Shown piece by piece: positions 13,660-26,275 of a stretch of 64,000 nt of DNA. Source of the stretch: Chondrilla cf. caribensis (Eukaryota > Porifera > Demospongiae > Chondrillida > Chondrillidae); the NCBI GenBank assembly GCA_964020155.1, contig OZ026550.1, positions 4,211,352 through 4,275,351 on the forward strand. Reading direction: 5' to 3'. The notes under the pieces are model-generated. The model had not been told where the DNA came from and ran no database searches. It was given only the letters and a program-made list of their open reading frames with translations. Made by a program: the position numbers and the translations under genes. How positions within the stretch are numbered: the stretch's first letter is position 1; every line of letters begins with the position of its first letter.

Positions 13660-13667
13660 TACGTCAT
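13660..13667. promoter_or_regulatory. CRE-like TACGTCAT upstream of kinase-NHL gene 1
   Basis: TACGTCAT lies 87 bp upstream of the ATG at 13754. The same octamer occurs upstream of the ARH1 gene and a full TGACGTCA occurs in tail modules at 38630 and 48224. Regulatory role is inferred from motif and spacing only. Confidence 0.35.
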
Positions 13668-13753
13668 CGTGCATATGGAACGGAATCTTAACACAATTCG
13701 TTTATCCATAGGTTACGTAGTTTAGAGTGTCGACCAGGATCCTTTGATGCATA

Positions 13754-16700
13754 ATGGCTACTTCAAAACTATCGCATTTTTCCGAGCAGTTCACCCTTTC
13801 ATTAAAGATAACGGACGTCCATTTGACGGGGAAGATTCTCGGAAAGGGATCGGACGCTACAGTAAAAGAAGTCAACTGGGTCGGTACCTCGTGTGCAGCT
13901 AAGCAGCTCCACGAAATCCTCCTCGAAGATCACTCTCCCGGCGGAGCCAAGCGGTTCGTTGATAATTTCGAGAAGGAATGCACGACGTGGTCGGAACTAA
14001 CCCATCCTCATATCGTCCAGTTCCTCGGCGTGTATTTCTTGCCGGGGTCTCGTGTCCCCATGTTGATCCTCGAGAAAATGGACACAAGTTTAAGACACTA
14101 TCTGGAGAACAACGCCAAAGAAAAGTTTCTTCTTTCAGACAAAATCTATGTTCTTCGTCAAATAGCTCAAGCTCTGAGCTACCTCCACAGTCGCAGTCCA
14201 CCCCTTGTCCACCACGACCTCAGTCCTAATAACGTCCTACTAAATGAGGTCTCCTTGCAAGCCAAAGTGACAGACTTTGGTATGACTCGAGCCATGGATC
14301 CCTTGAACATGACTCGTAAATCTTCAGTTAAGGGTACGCAAGCGTTCATGTCACCGGAGGCTCTTCACAGCCCTCCAAGGTATGATGAGAAGTTGGACGT
14401 GTTCTCTTATGGGAATGTGATTGTCACCACTGTAACACATCAATGGCCAAATCCTGGACAACCCACAAAATTCGAAGGAAAGAAATTGATTGCAGTGAGC
14501 GAACTGGAGCGTCGTCGACAGTACTTGGATCTCTTCACTCCAAAGGAATGTGAGCTATTTCTTCCTATTGTTGGTCCTTGTCTCCAGAATGATCCCACCA
14601 TGCGTCCAACCAGCATCCAGCTTGTGACCCAGATGAGACAAATGGAAGAATGTCATCCGAGAATACGAAATGACTATGAAGTTATTGTGCAATTAAAGCG
14701 AGATCAGCAACAGCTTCACCAAGTGATAACTAGTAAAGTCGAGGCTCTATGGCAGGTAGATGAAGAAATGAAGGAGAATCAAACATGTATCCAGTCTGTT
14801 GACGAAAGCATGCATAAGATTCGCCTGGAATACAGCCAGCAGTTAGAGGAAATTAAAGAAATTGAAAAAGAGAATGAACAGCACCTTACTGAAATTGATC
14901 ACCTTCAGAATGTTGAGGATCAATATTGTCGGGAAAACCATCAGCTCAATCAGCACCTTAGTGTAATCCGAAAAGAAAAGGAAAAAATGACTCAGATCTT
15001 TTTTCCACGCAAAGAGGTAGGTGAACCGAGGATTGTTGGCTTCTCAATTGTGAATTCAATGTTGTACAGTACAAACATTTTGTGTGTGAATGCACTATGA
15101 TTGTAGCAGTTTTGGAGTGTGTGTACATTATGTTTACCAACGTACGTACTTATACATACAAATGTGTGTGTCATGTAAATAAATGTGGCAGTCACGGGTA
15201 GAAAACATCATCGGAATTCATAGGCAGCGGAACAGGGGGGGCCAAGGGGGCCATGGCCCCCCCACTTATCACAAAGGCGGGGCCAAGAATGTCTATGTAG
15301 AGTATTGCATACATGGACACAAGTGCAATATTAATCATGTTCAGCACCATGGCCCCCCCACTTGCCAAACCATTCCTCCGCCTATGATTCCTTTATTCAG
15401 TTGACTTTTCGAGAAAATGGCGACTCAACGTTTATTTGTAAATTTCTAAGCTGTAATTCCTGTTAATACAACTGTGTACGGTATACAATTACGTACAAGT
15501 CTTTTCTGGCTCTATAGTCTACCTGAGTATGATGAACAGGTATACATATCAGAGAGACAGGACACGATAAAAAGGCATTATTTGAGTGATGGCTGTAAAT
15601 CGGCATGCTAAACTTCACATCAACCGGGTATGGGTTTCATACTTTCACTGTGGCCTTTACCATGCCAGGCCACGTATAGCTCATTGGGATACATGAGTGA
15701 CAGGCTAACTTTATCACTGGGTGAGCTAGAAGTGCTCTTAGGTTGCTTCAGTCCTTGGAAACTAGTTTTGTACAAAGTACTAACCCATCCCCACAAGTCA
15801 TGTGTGCAAAAATCAATGTCACAGAATTCTCAGAATCCTGAAGCCAGTACAAATCTCTACAGATGAAGGTTTTAACAAGTGTCACGACATAGTGGGAGTT
15901 GCATGAGCACGTACACATTCACATGTGCACGCGTTCTTGTGCATTGCGTACTGAAATCCCGTCGTATTTGAACCTCCGTAATAACACACCCTATGGATGA
16001 AAAATGCTCTTGCAGAAAACCCAGAGGATGCCATTATGCTTTCATTGATTAAAAAAATCTATTTTGACCGTCGTACACTAATGTTTATTTTATACCCAGG
16101 ACTGCCACATAAACATGTTCATGGCTCCACTTGTCCTGTTTCAATGATTCATAACTCAAGTGCACAACATGGGTATAACGTGAGATTCAAGGGCTTAGAC
16201 TAGAATTTTGTGGTTAAGGTGTTATGTAAACAATCTAGTGACCAGTGTGTGGACGAGACACATGCAATTATTCGCGTGATGAGCAGTGACATTTTTAAAT
16301 TCACGAATACAAAAGTGTCATTGCTATACCAACTGCACGCTTTTTTTATCCTTTATAGATTTACAATAACTTAAAATGCTTCTAGGAAAAGGTTTTACTT
16401 ATTCTTATGTACGTAGAGACACCAGCATACAAAGAATTATAGGTGTCAGAATTTAGTAGTACGTAATCTAAACCTCGTGACAGTAATGAAATCTGGAGGA
16501 CTGTTCCAGATTTATCATTGCTTATGTGTTTTTATAACTACCACCCAGAGCTACCCCGTGTGAAGGTTAGATAGAAGAAGGTTAAAGCTAACTTTTCACC
16601 GTGGTGTTTGTTGATTTTCGCTCCCGTTCGTGGCGTTGTCAAGATGTGACGGTTTATGTTTTGTACCTCTTGCCCAAAATTGAAAAACCGTCATATCTCA

Positions 16701-18298
16701 GGATTGGACAAATAAATTGACAAGCACCGTGGTGAAAAGTTAGATGTCATTATCTGAAATGTTTCTAGCGAGAAACCTAAACTCGTACCGTCCATCTAAA
16801 AAAACGCTTTTTGATAAAAGCCTTTTTCACTGATAGGTATTACAGTATACTGGATATTTCCATCTAATAGTATGAAGCACATTGCGAAAGATTTAAAGAT
16901 TCGAATCATGGCTATGATGTTCTAGAATAGTTTACATCATTCTTTCCTGCATTGAACCAATCCAGGAGGGAGAAAGATGCAGAAAATTTGAGGGTATTTA
17001 TTGGGTGGCCATTTCGTTTTCGGCACCGATCTCACATGTCATACTTGTGAACTGGCATGCTTTTGTACTTTCCAAGAGGTGTAAAATGTCAGACTATGAG
17101 TATGTGTACACTTGAACATGTTTGTGTAAGGGGGGTATGTCTATCCAAAGCTTACAGAAATACGTACACAATATCATGTACTCGAGCTCAGAATGTGTAA
17201 TATCCAAACATTCTGCTATAGCATATGCAATATCATCTTATTTATATATATTATGTATGCACATGTACATGTAACGTTATATTATGTGTACACATACATA
17301 CCTACACACCTGCATATACGCATAGGCACCCATGTACGTACATGCACTCACACCCATAAAATATTCTACATTTTATAGGCACATGCACACATACATATCC
17401 ACATTCTCACCTGCAGGTGCACACAAACACATGCACACACACATGCACATTTGTAGATATTCATTACATATTAATGTTTTTTTATTTCACCCAGATTGGT
17501 AAGAATCCGATAAGAAACTGGAGAAACTTGAAGTTTCAGAAAGTATTGAAGTGCAATGGTCCTTGTAGGTCTGTGGATACAAATTCACAGCTTGTTGCTC
17601 TTGGCATCCCCATGCATGTGGAAATATACAATAATAAGGACCAACTTCTGCGAACCATCGGGAAAGAACAACTGGGTGATAATCTATGGGGTGTCACTTT
17701 CCATGACAATTGTAACATCTTAGTAACCGACATGGATAACAGCAATATCAAGATATTCACAATACAGGGACTGTATATTCGTACGATAGGCGGAGGAGGT
17801 AGTACAGCATTCCAACCCAGGGGTATCGCCATCAGTCCGGATGGACACATTTATGTTTGTGATCATGCCAATCACTGTGTTTGTGTTTTTGATGTAAACG
17901 GAAAGTTTCTGTTTTCCTTCGGTGCACACGGTAGTGGTGATGAGTGTTTTAATGAGCCAACAGATCTATGTTTTGCTAGTGATGGCTTTCTCTATATCTC
18001 TGATGCTTTCAATTGTAGAATTTCTGTATATGATACTGGTATTTTCGTTGGAAAGTTCACCACTGTGTACTACCCAGCCAGTATAGCTGCCACTGATTGT
18101 GGACATCTTATTGTTAGTTCAGGCTGGTCTCACAATGTCATGATATACACCACTGGAGGTGACTTAGTCCATGTATTTGGAGAATATGGTGCCAAAGAAG
18201 GACAATTCAATAATCCTTCTGGTGTATCAGTAGACAGTGATGGTTGTATTTACATTGTCGACTCTGGTAACCATCGTATTCAACTTTTTGTATCGTAG
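13754..18298 (+). CDS. TKL-like protein kinase / coiled coil / NHL beta-propeller protein (two exons 13754-15016, 17495-18298)
   Basis: Exon 1 (421 codons, phase 0) encodes a kinase of about residues 24-298: Gly-rich loop LGKGSDATV, Lys50 in CAAK, catalytic loop HHDLSPNN with Asp155 and Asn160, DFG at 174-176, and an SPE triplet at 200-202. Catalytic residues are intact, though HRD is HHD. Residues about 305-421 are charged heptad-like coiled coil. Exon 2 (267 codons) encodes about six NHL-type blades (motifs ISPDGHIYVCD, NHCVCVFD, GEGQF-like KEGQF, VDSDGCIYIVD), expected to fold as a beta-propeller ligand-binding surface. Total is 688 residues. No signal peptide or membrane segment is visible, so it is probably cytosolic, unlike bacterial PknD, which also joins a kinase to an NHL domain. 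TKL assignment rests on similarity by eye to sponge and Dictyostelium-type kinases. Serine/threonine specificity is likely but not proven. Confidence 0.88.
15017..17494 (+). other. Intron of kinase-NHL gene 1
   Basis: A 2.5-kb intron (gtaggt...cccag) with no supported coding sequence. It contains the MITE at 15214-15390. Short frames at 15630-15866 and 15997-16203 have no recognisable domain. Confidence 0.6.
15214..15390. mobile_element. Short MITE with GAATCATAGGCGGAGG-type ends
   Basis: The left end GAATTCATAGGCAGCGGAAC and right end (reverse complement GAATCATAGGCGGAGGAA) are imperfect inverted repeats 177 bp apart. The interior contains two copies of 'ccatggcccccccactt'. Confidence 0.55.
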
Positions 18299-20374
18299 AT
18301 AATACATAGTTCGTGTATGCTGCATTGATCGGCCAAGATATTTCATTGACTATATTGCATTGGTGTGTGTTGTATTTTGAAGTGTCAATGAACAGTGGGT
18401 TTAATGTCACTGTCCAATTAAACTGAGTATCAGTTTTGCATCTACAGTATTTATCTAGAATCTATTTTCTGATTGAATTTTGTATGTAACATAGTCATTG
18501 ATGAATTTTGATACGTAATTTGATGCTATAATCATATGATTAATTTGTAGCCATTGACATGTTTTCGTTGAAATCACTTATCAATATCATTGATATTATT
18601 TTCAGTCAGATGATAATGAAAATTACTCTATAATATATTCGCAAATGGACATTAAATTTTGGAATATTAATTATCATTTCATTATGAAATAATATGAACA
18701 AAATTAAGTAATGGGTACAAGAGATAACTATAGCTTATAAGAACACAGACTTATTAAATTAATATAATTATATGCGCATGATGCACAATATGCATTTAAT
18801 GTCACACGTGCATGCGCACATTATACAATTTTGGAATTAAAATCAAATACGTATTAAAAATATTCTAAAATAGATAATATAATGTGAATTGAAATAAATC
18901 TAATTATTTACGTCTACGTATGTACTTTAAATTAATTAAACCGAGTTTCAGTTTTGCCATAATAATATTATATTTTCTGATTGAATTATGTATATAATAT
19001 AGTCATTGATGAATGTATGTTAAAATAGTTTAATTAATTAAAACTGTTGACATGGATGTTTATAGTTGAGACTATGCTACATCAGCTGTGTAGCCTAGTG
19101 ATTCATGAGTAAATCTGACAGCGCTTCTCTTTGCATTAGGGAAAATATCCTGCATACTGAAAACTCAAAACCTTTTGGAGTTTCACATATTAGACAAAAC
19201 TTGCAGGAAATACGTGAAACCTAGAGTATTACTTTACGCTTGTGGTTTATCAAGTTTCATATCAGGTTTCAAGGAATGTTGCATTGGAACTTGCCTTTTG
19301 CCCTTGTGAGACCATAGACACTCTATACTACGAGACATCCCGTCAAGCTGTATAGTAGTCTAGCTAGCTAGACCGTCCCTAAGAGGCGCCGAGGGGCGGA
19401 AAAGGGAAGGGACGATATTATTATAATAAGCAAAATAAGCTATCGTTAACGCTATCGTTAACGCTATCGTTGAGATAAGATTTCCTTTACGGCTAGTATA
19501 GCTATAACAGGTCAGTTATAAGTTGATTTGTCAGTGATGTAAGTTAACTGTTGAGATTGTATTGTTGTCAGTTGGTCTATGTCTCGCTTGTTTGCGAGGC
19601 AAAGTCCAAGCACCACACGCTCTACTTATAACCATAGCTATTGCCTGAATTTCTCATGGAATTACCGTGGAGTACAGTAAGGTAAAGCGCGGATTAATTC
19701 GAATGGACACCTTTATTATAATCAGACGCTGTACATGTATGGCTAAAGTACAATTTTTAGTAGATTCGAAGTTATAACTACTCGCTAAATCCGTTAGTCA
19801 GCGCCCGCTAAAATGTGTGGCCTCAAGGTATTCGAAGTAAGAGATGCGAAGTATAAAAGTGCATAAAGACTCAATTTGGGTATGTTTTTGCTTGAAATGT
19901 CATCTTGAGGGGGAAAAAGCATAATTATTTTTCATCATTATATAATGCGGCCATTTTGTTCACGTCAATGGGGTTGACATGTCATACATGCAATGCAGAC
20001 AAGAGCAATAATTCATGATATTATTTTGTTTTGTGTGTATATATACTGTACTGCTGAATCAGAATAACACAGTAAATGTAAGTATGGTGTAAATATATAC
20101 ATATAGATGCTGCAAATTATGGTATAATAAGCCTGTGTTATTCAATCGAAGAATAATATTATAGGTATAATTATAGAGTTAATGATAATTTTGAAGATGA
20201 TTTTTATACAATATGAATGTAATATTGAAATAATTATTAGCACACCAATCACTCATTTTGAAAACTATCTTTCTTAAAATTGTTCATTCTTCCAATGAAT
20301 CGGCATGCATTTTTTCAATGAATGTTTGCAATGTTATTCATCGAGGTATATCTTTGAATTTCATTTCAGCTGCA
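18299..20374. other. Intergenic, AT-rich, no gene seen
   Basis: AT-rich DNA without a supported gene. A small tandem 'gctatcgttaac' repeat lies at about 19440-19470 and a GC-rich 'gaggcgccgaggggcgg' patch at 19382. An AG acceptor directly before the ATG at 20375 (ttcatttcag then ctgcaATG) suggests that a 5'UTR exon of the next gene lies somewhere in this stretch. Confidence 0.45.
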
Positions 20375-21855
20375 ATGAGTGTGTCTGGACAGTTTGGAAA
20401 ATTGCAAATAACCACCGGGATCCAGCTAACTGGCAAGGTGCTTGGAAGAGGGTCAGATGCTACAGTCCTTGAGGTGGATTGGAATGGGACCCTCTGTGCA
20501 GCTAAAGAGCTACACAAAGTCTTTCCAGGAGACCAGTCTCCAGGAGGTGCAAGGCACTTCACTACTAGCTTTATGAAGGAATGCCGTACGTGGTCCACTT
20601 TGCGTCATCCTCAAATTGTTCAGTTTTTAGGAGTGTATCTCAAGAAAGGGTATCAAGCTCCAATGCTGATACTTGAAAAAATGGACGAAAGCCTGAGTGA
20701 TCACCTGGAAAGTCACAACCGAGAAGAGTTTCCTGTCCCTGCTAAAATCTATGTTCTTCGTCAAGTAGCTCAAGCTCTGAGCTACCTTCACAGTCGCAGT
20801 CCACCCCTTGTCCACCACGACCTCAATCCCAATAACGTCCTACTAAATGAGGTCTCCTTGCAAGCCAAAGTGACAGACTTTGGTATGACTCGAGCCATGG
20901 ATCCATCCAAGACAAGCTGTAGTCCATTGGCAGTGGAAAAAAAGCGATCTTTCAAGTCACCAAAAGTCATTCGCAAGGTTATAGATGATAATGAGAAACA
21001 GGATGTATTTGCATACGGGAATGTTGTCATTACCATGGTAACCCACAAATGGCCAAATCCAGGGCCTGCAACGAAAAGGAAAGGAAAGAAATCGATTGCA
21101 GTGAACGAATTGGAACGTCGTCAACAGTACTTGGATCTCTTCACTCCAAAAGAAAGTGAACTATTTCTTCCTATTGTTGGTCCTTGTCTCCAGAATGATC
21201 CCACCATGCGTCCAACCAGCATCCAGCTAGTGACCCAGATGGAACAGATTGAGAAATTGCATCCTAAAACCGGCCCAAATCCACAATATATCTCTCAGCT
21301 ACAGCAGGATCGAGATCTTTTGCAGCAAGCTATGACCTCCAAAGAAGAAAGTTTGCGTCTAAAGAATGAGCAACTGGCAGAAAAACGGACACAACTCCAT
21401 GAGAAAGAAAGCCAATTACGGAAGGCTGTAGGGGAGAGTGGTCAAAAAGTGAAGGAAATCTACGATTTGCAACAGATACGAGGAGAGCACATGGAAAAAA
21501 TCCATCAACTTCGAAAAGGTAACGATGGTCATTGTCAGGAAAACCAACGGCTGCATCTTCAACTCAGCGTAGTCCGAAAACAAATGGAAAAATTAGAGCA
21601 AAGGTTTACCCCCCTCATACAAGTTGGTAATAAGGAATTATTGTCGTCTTCGTGTACATGTATTGAGTTCAACAACACACACTCATATGTATATTTATAC
21701 ACACACTTAATGTGTACTCAAAATGCACATGTACAGAGCCTTGTACGGTAGGCATGCACACTTTTTATACATACACACATGCAACAACACACACGCATAC
21801 ACACACACCCACACCCACACACCCACACACCCACACACAACACACACACGTGAGT

Positions 21856-21899
<44 letters not shown>

Positions 21900-21932
21900 A
21901 CACACACCCACACACAACACACACACGTGAGT

Positions 21933-21980
<48 letters not shown>

Positions 21981-23905
21981 TGGCATGTGCACACACATAA
22001 AAGCATGTAAAATGATATTATCTTAAAAATTACTTTTGTTGAGTATACTTCATGTGTTTATGTAGGTAAGACGTTTTCTCTATGCTAATTGTCATTCATT
22101 GCTACCACTGCAGCTCCCACATGGAACTCTTGTCTTTGAAAGCCTCTACAGCTACGAAGCAGACGACTTGAAGGACCTCAGCTTCAAGAAGGCTGAACGC
22201 TTCCACATCATGAACAGCACAAAGAGGAATTGGTGGCTGGCCCGCTCAATCACAACTGGACAAATTGGATACATTCCGAAAAACTTTGTAGTCCCATTTA
22301 ATGAGGCCTTAGAAACACATGAGTAAGTATATATATATAGCCATGTGTACATACATACATTGCAATATGTGTACATTATCTTAATATTGTTTCTAATAGT
22401 AATTTTTGTATATGGTAGTGTAGAACAAACACCTGGCCTTGGACCATGACTTGATGATGATTACTGATATGGTTCTGGAAATAAGTACTGTTTCCTGTTT
22501 TTAGCAGAACATCCTGCAATGATGGTTTTAGAATAAACCTTCCGATTTTCGCTTTCAGTATTGGTGGTTCCATAGTTAATTCTCAGTTCATGGCAGGACC
22601 TCCTGTGCTGGTGGTCCTTGAAGTTATTTCCTGTATTAATGGTCCGATGATTAACTTCCTTTGTTATTGTTGTGTAATTTCCCATATTATGGTGTATGGA
22701 AAACTGCTAGTTTTGATAGATCAATACAAAGTGTTACTTGCAGAATCTTCTCCTCCGTTAGTTGGTATTTTGGGAGTGTCAGCCGGGAGGAAGCTGAGAG
22801 GAAGTTGCAAGCAACCATGAGTGGTACTTTCCTCGTACGCAGGTCAAAAATGGGGGAATTTGCACTATCCGTCAAGGACCAAGAGGACGTCAAGCATTAT
22901 CAAATACTACAGGCTTATTCGGAAAGTGGAAAGTTCTACATCAATGCCCACAACAAGTTTTCAACCTTGGGTGATCTTGTTTGTGCCTATAAACGTAATG
23001 AGGCTTCTGGTATCATTAGACTCCAAAATGCTTGCCAAAAAACTGCAGACACAGTGATGATGAGTGAAGATCTTGCTCATGGGTCTAACTTGAAAAACAC
23101 GTTTGTGGCTGATCGCTTTGCAGTGAAGCTGCAAAAACGCATGGAAATGGGTCAGTTTGTGGACATGTGGCAGGGTCTATGGAATGGCAGCACTGAGGTA
23201 GCAGTTGAAATCCTCAAACCCGACGTCAAGTCAGCTTCGGACTTACTGGCAGCAGCTACAGTCATGAAGAAACTTGAACATGAAAATATAGTTCAGTTGT
23301 ACGCTATCAGCACGAGTAGAAAGCTGTTTTACATCATCACCGAGCTGTTGAAGTGTGGCAGACTACTGGACTTCCTGCGAACTGGCAAAGGACATAACCT
23401 AAACCTGCGAGAGCTGGTAAACATCGGAGCTCAGATTGCCAGCGGCATGACGTACCTTGAAGCACACCAGTTCGTCCATTGTGACCTAGCTGCAAGAAAT
23501 GTGCTTGTGGGCATGGGAGATGGAAATACTGTGAAGATCGCCAATTTTGGACTGGGCCAGTTATTCAAGGGCAAAGAAGTCAGAAATAAAACACCCTTGG
23601 AGTGGACCGCTCCAGAGACCGTCCTACACAATTGCATCACCATCGAATCCAACGTGTGGTCTTTTGGAATCTTATTGTCAGAGTTGATCACTTACGGATG
23701 GATTCCACCTCCCAGAGAGGAGATGACAGATGACGTACAGAAATTGAGAAGTTATTTACCACCTGATATACCTGGCCCATTCCTCCAAATCATGTTGTCC
23801 TGCTGGAAGGCAGTGCCTGGTGAGAGACCAACCTTTGAATGCCTCAAATCTCAGCTGGAAGACTACTCAAGCTCTATGTCGGGTTCAAATTCTGAAGAGT
23901 CATGA
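20375..23905 (+). CDS. TKL-like kinase / coiled coil / SH3 / SH2 / tyrosine pseudokinase fusion (exons 20375-21622, 22114-22322, 22744-23905)
   Basis: Three exons join in perfect phase (0, then 2) to give 872 residues. Residues about 19-297 are a kinase paralogous to that at 13754: Lys44, HHDLNPNN with Asp149 and Asn154, and DFG at 168-170 are kept, but the activation segment is rewritten and the usual SPE is SPK (195-197). Coiled coil follows to 416. Exon 2 is a complete SH3 domain (LYSYEADDLKDLSF, NWWLAR, GYIPKNFV). Exon 3 starts with an SH2 domain (SWYFG, GTFLVRRS with the phosphotyrosine-binding Arg518), then a Src-like kinase fold. Here the VAIK Lys is Glu641, the alpha-C Glu is Ala, HRD is HCD, DFG is NFG (Asn753), and the Gly loop is degenerate. 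No activation-loop Tyr or tail Tyr is seen. It should therefore be a pseudokinase used for binding or allostery. An AATAAA occurs at 24255. Confidence 0.88.
21787..21977. repeat. Compound (CA)n / cacaccca repeat
   Basis: CA tracts interrupted by two copies of 'acacaacacacacacgtgag', lying in the intron between the kinase/coiled-coil exon and the SH3 exon. Confidence 0.9.
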
Positions 23906-24254
23906 ATATGAGGACCACAGCTGCACTGTTTAGGCTATCTGACCATAGCATTTACATGTACACTGTAAATGTTATTAGTTGATTAATATGCAGTACATAA
24001 ATGACTCAGCATTTTTGTATTGGTCTATATATTATAATTTTGTGACGTCTTGTAGATACCTACATATTAAATTCCATATAATATATTTTATTTAAAATGT
24101 TATTATATTATAGATTTGGAATTTTATATTTTGTAATTATGTATTATACGTATGTACAATATAATAATATGTAATAATTATTATAATAATATATGAAATT
24201 TAAAATTACGTATACACATTAATATACTTACTATTATATCAGAATAATATTGAA

Positions 24255-24260
24255 AATAAA
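24255..24260 (+). promoter_or_regulatory. Poly(A) signal AATAAA of the kinase-Src fusion gene
   Basis: AATAAA 350 bp downstream of the stop at 23905, in AT-rich DNA; the only canonical hexamer noticed in that flank. Confidence 0.4.
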
Positions 24261-24467
24261 GAATGCACACTCTGAACAATTAATCGAAAATTAATTTAGC
24301 TATCACAAAATACACTAAACATCTTTTTCCTTCCAAAACATCATCACCTGTACGTGGATTAAGGTATCAAAAGTTAAAACAGTTACACTGAGTACGTAGA
24401 CTATGTAAATACGTTTTCCAGTGAAGAATGTATTTAGACTACCTTGCACATGATATGAGAACAGAAG

Positions 24468-25014
<547 letters not shown>

Positions 25015-25199
25015 GTACGTACATGTGTGTTGTGTGTTGTGTGTGTGCATGTGCGAGTGTAGGTGTTTACTGCAACTCAGTGTGTACAAGTGTATACAAG
25101 TGTGTTGTGACCATGTCATCCTGTCAACAGCATTCATAAGTAGGTATGTACATACGTATCTATACCATACACATACACACACTCAGCATTGAGTATTGG

Positions 25200-25960
25200 A
25201 GTTGTTTTAGTTAGCAAAAACCTTTTTAGTAATAGTTATAGTTTTTGACTGATTACAGAAAATAGAATTTTAGTTTTAGTTATAGTATGTGGCTAATTCC
25301 TAGATTATAGTTATAGTTACAGTTTTCACTTTAAAATGTAAATAATCTAGTTATAGTTATAGTTACAGTTACAGTATTAGTTACAGTAATGTGTGTTTCA
25401 CATGTAAGTACACTCTACCATCATGACATGCTCATGCATACGTAGTTCCCAATGATTCTACTCTCCACCAATCTGTATATGAATACACAATGTCCACTTA
25501 ATGAGGACAATTTTATAATGATATTATGGACTTCTTGTACTCTAATACCGTATAGTGGGAAATTGTTGCGGGATGAAATTTTCGCAGATGGCTCCAAAAA
25601 CAAAAATCCGCAGATAAAATTTCGCAAATGCTGGCCACAGTTGTGTGATAGAACAACAAGAATGCCATAATTCGCAGATTTTACTTTCGTGGATGTTAGG
25701 CCAACTGCGAAATCTGCGAAAATTTTGTCCCACGAAAATTTCCCGCTATATGGTATAGTCTTGTACAATAACTATAGCATTTGGGGCAGATATTAATTTT
25801 AATTATAGTTTTAGTTGGGGACATCATTTACATTTTTAGTTACAGTTATAGTTTCGTGTAGGTGACTCCTGTGCTTTTAGTTAGTTACAGTTATGATTAA
25901 CTAAAAAGGTCCAGAGCATTACTAAAACATATTTTAGGTATAGCTACGATCAATCAAAAC
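25200..25960. repeat. TTATAGTTACAGT-rich degenerate repeat with a MITE inside
   Basis: Both flanks (25200-25400 and 25790-25960) consist of degenerate 'tagttatagttacag' repeats. They are separated by unique DNA and the TIR element at 25546-25755, as if an older repeat was split by insertions. Confidence 0.55.
25546..25755. mobile_element. MITE with TACCGTATAGTGGGAAATT ends
   Basis: The left end TACCGTATAGTGGGAAATTG and right end (reverse complement TACCATATAGCGGGAAATTT) are inverted repeats 210 bp apart. The interior has 'cgcagat' and 'gcgaaaattt' motifs in inverted order. A half copy ends at about 1062 ('ccccgctatatggta'). Confidence 0.65.
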
Positions 25961-26222
25961 AACACTACTCAGCATATACACACGTATGTACATATGTACA
26001 TAGCATGCATTGTCAGATTTGGCACTTTATGGCATCCATTCAGGATAGTGGGCAACAAGGGCAAGGATAGGGTTAGGTTGAAAAAGTATGTATTGTTGTT
26101 GTTGCGAAGAATTTCAAAAGGAGGTAGTGAACTGTCCAAAGAAAGAAGGGTTTGAGTGAAATCTTTCCAGGAGGAGGTGAATGACCCACATACTTTGAAA
26201 AAACTGTCGCCATGTACGTGTA

Positions 26223-26275
<53 letters not shown>

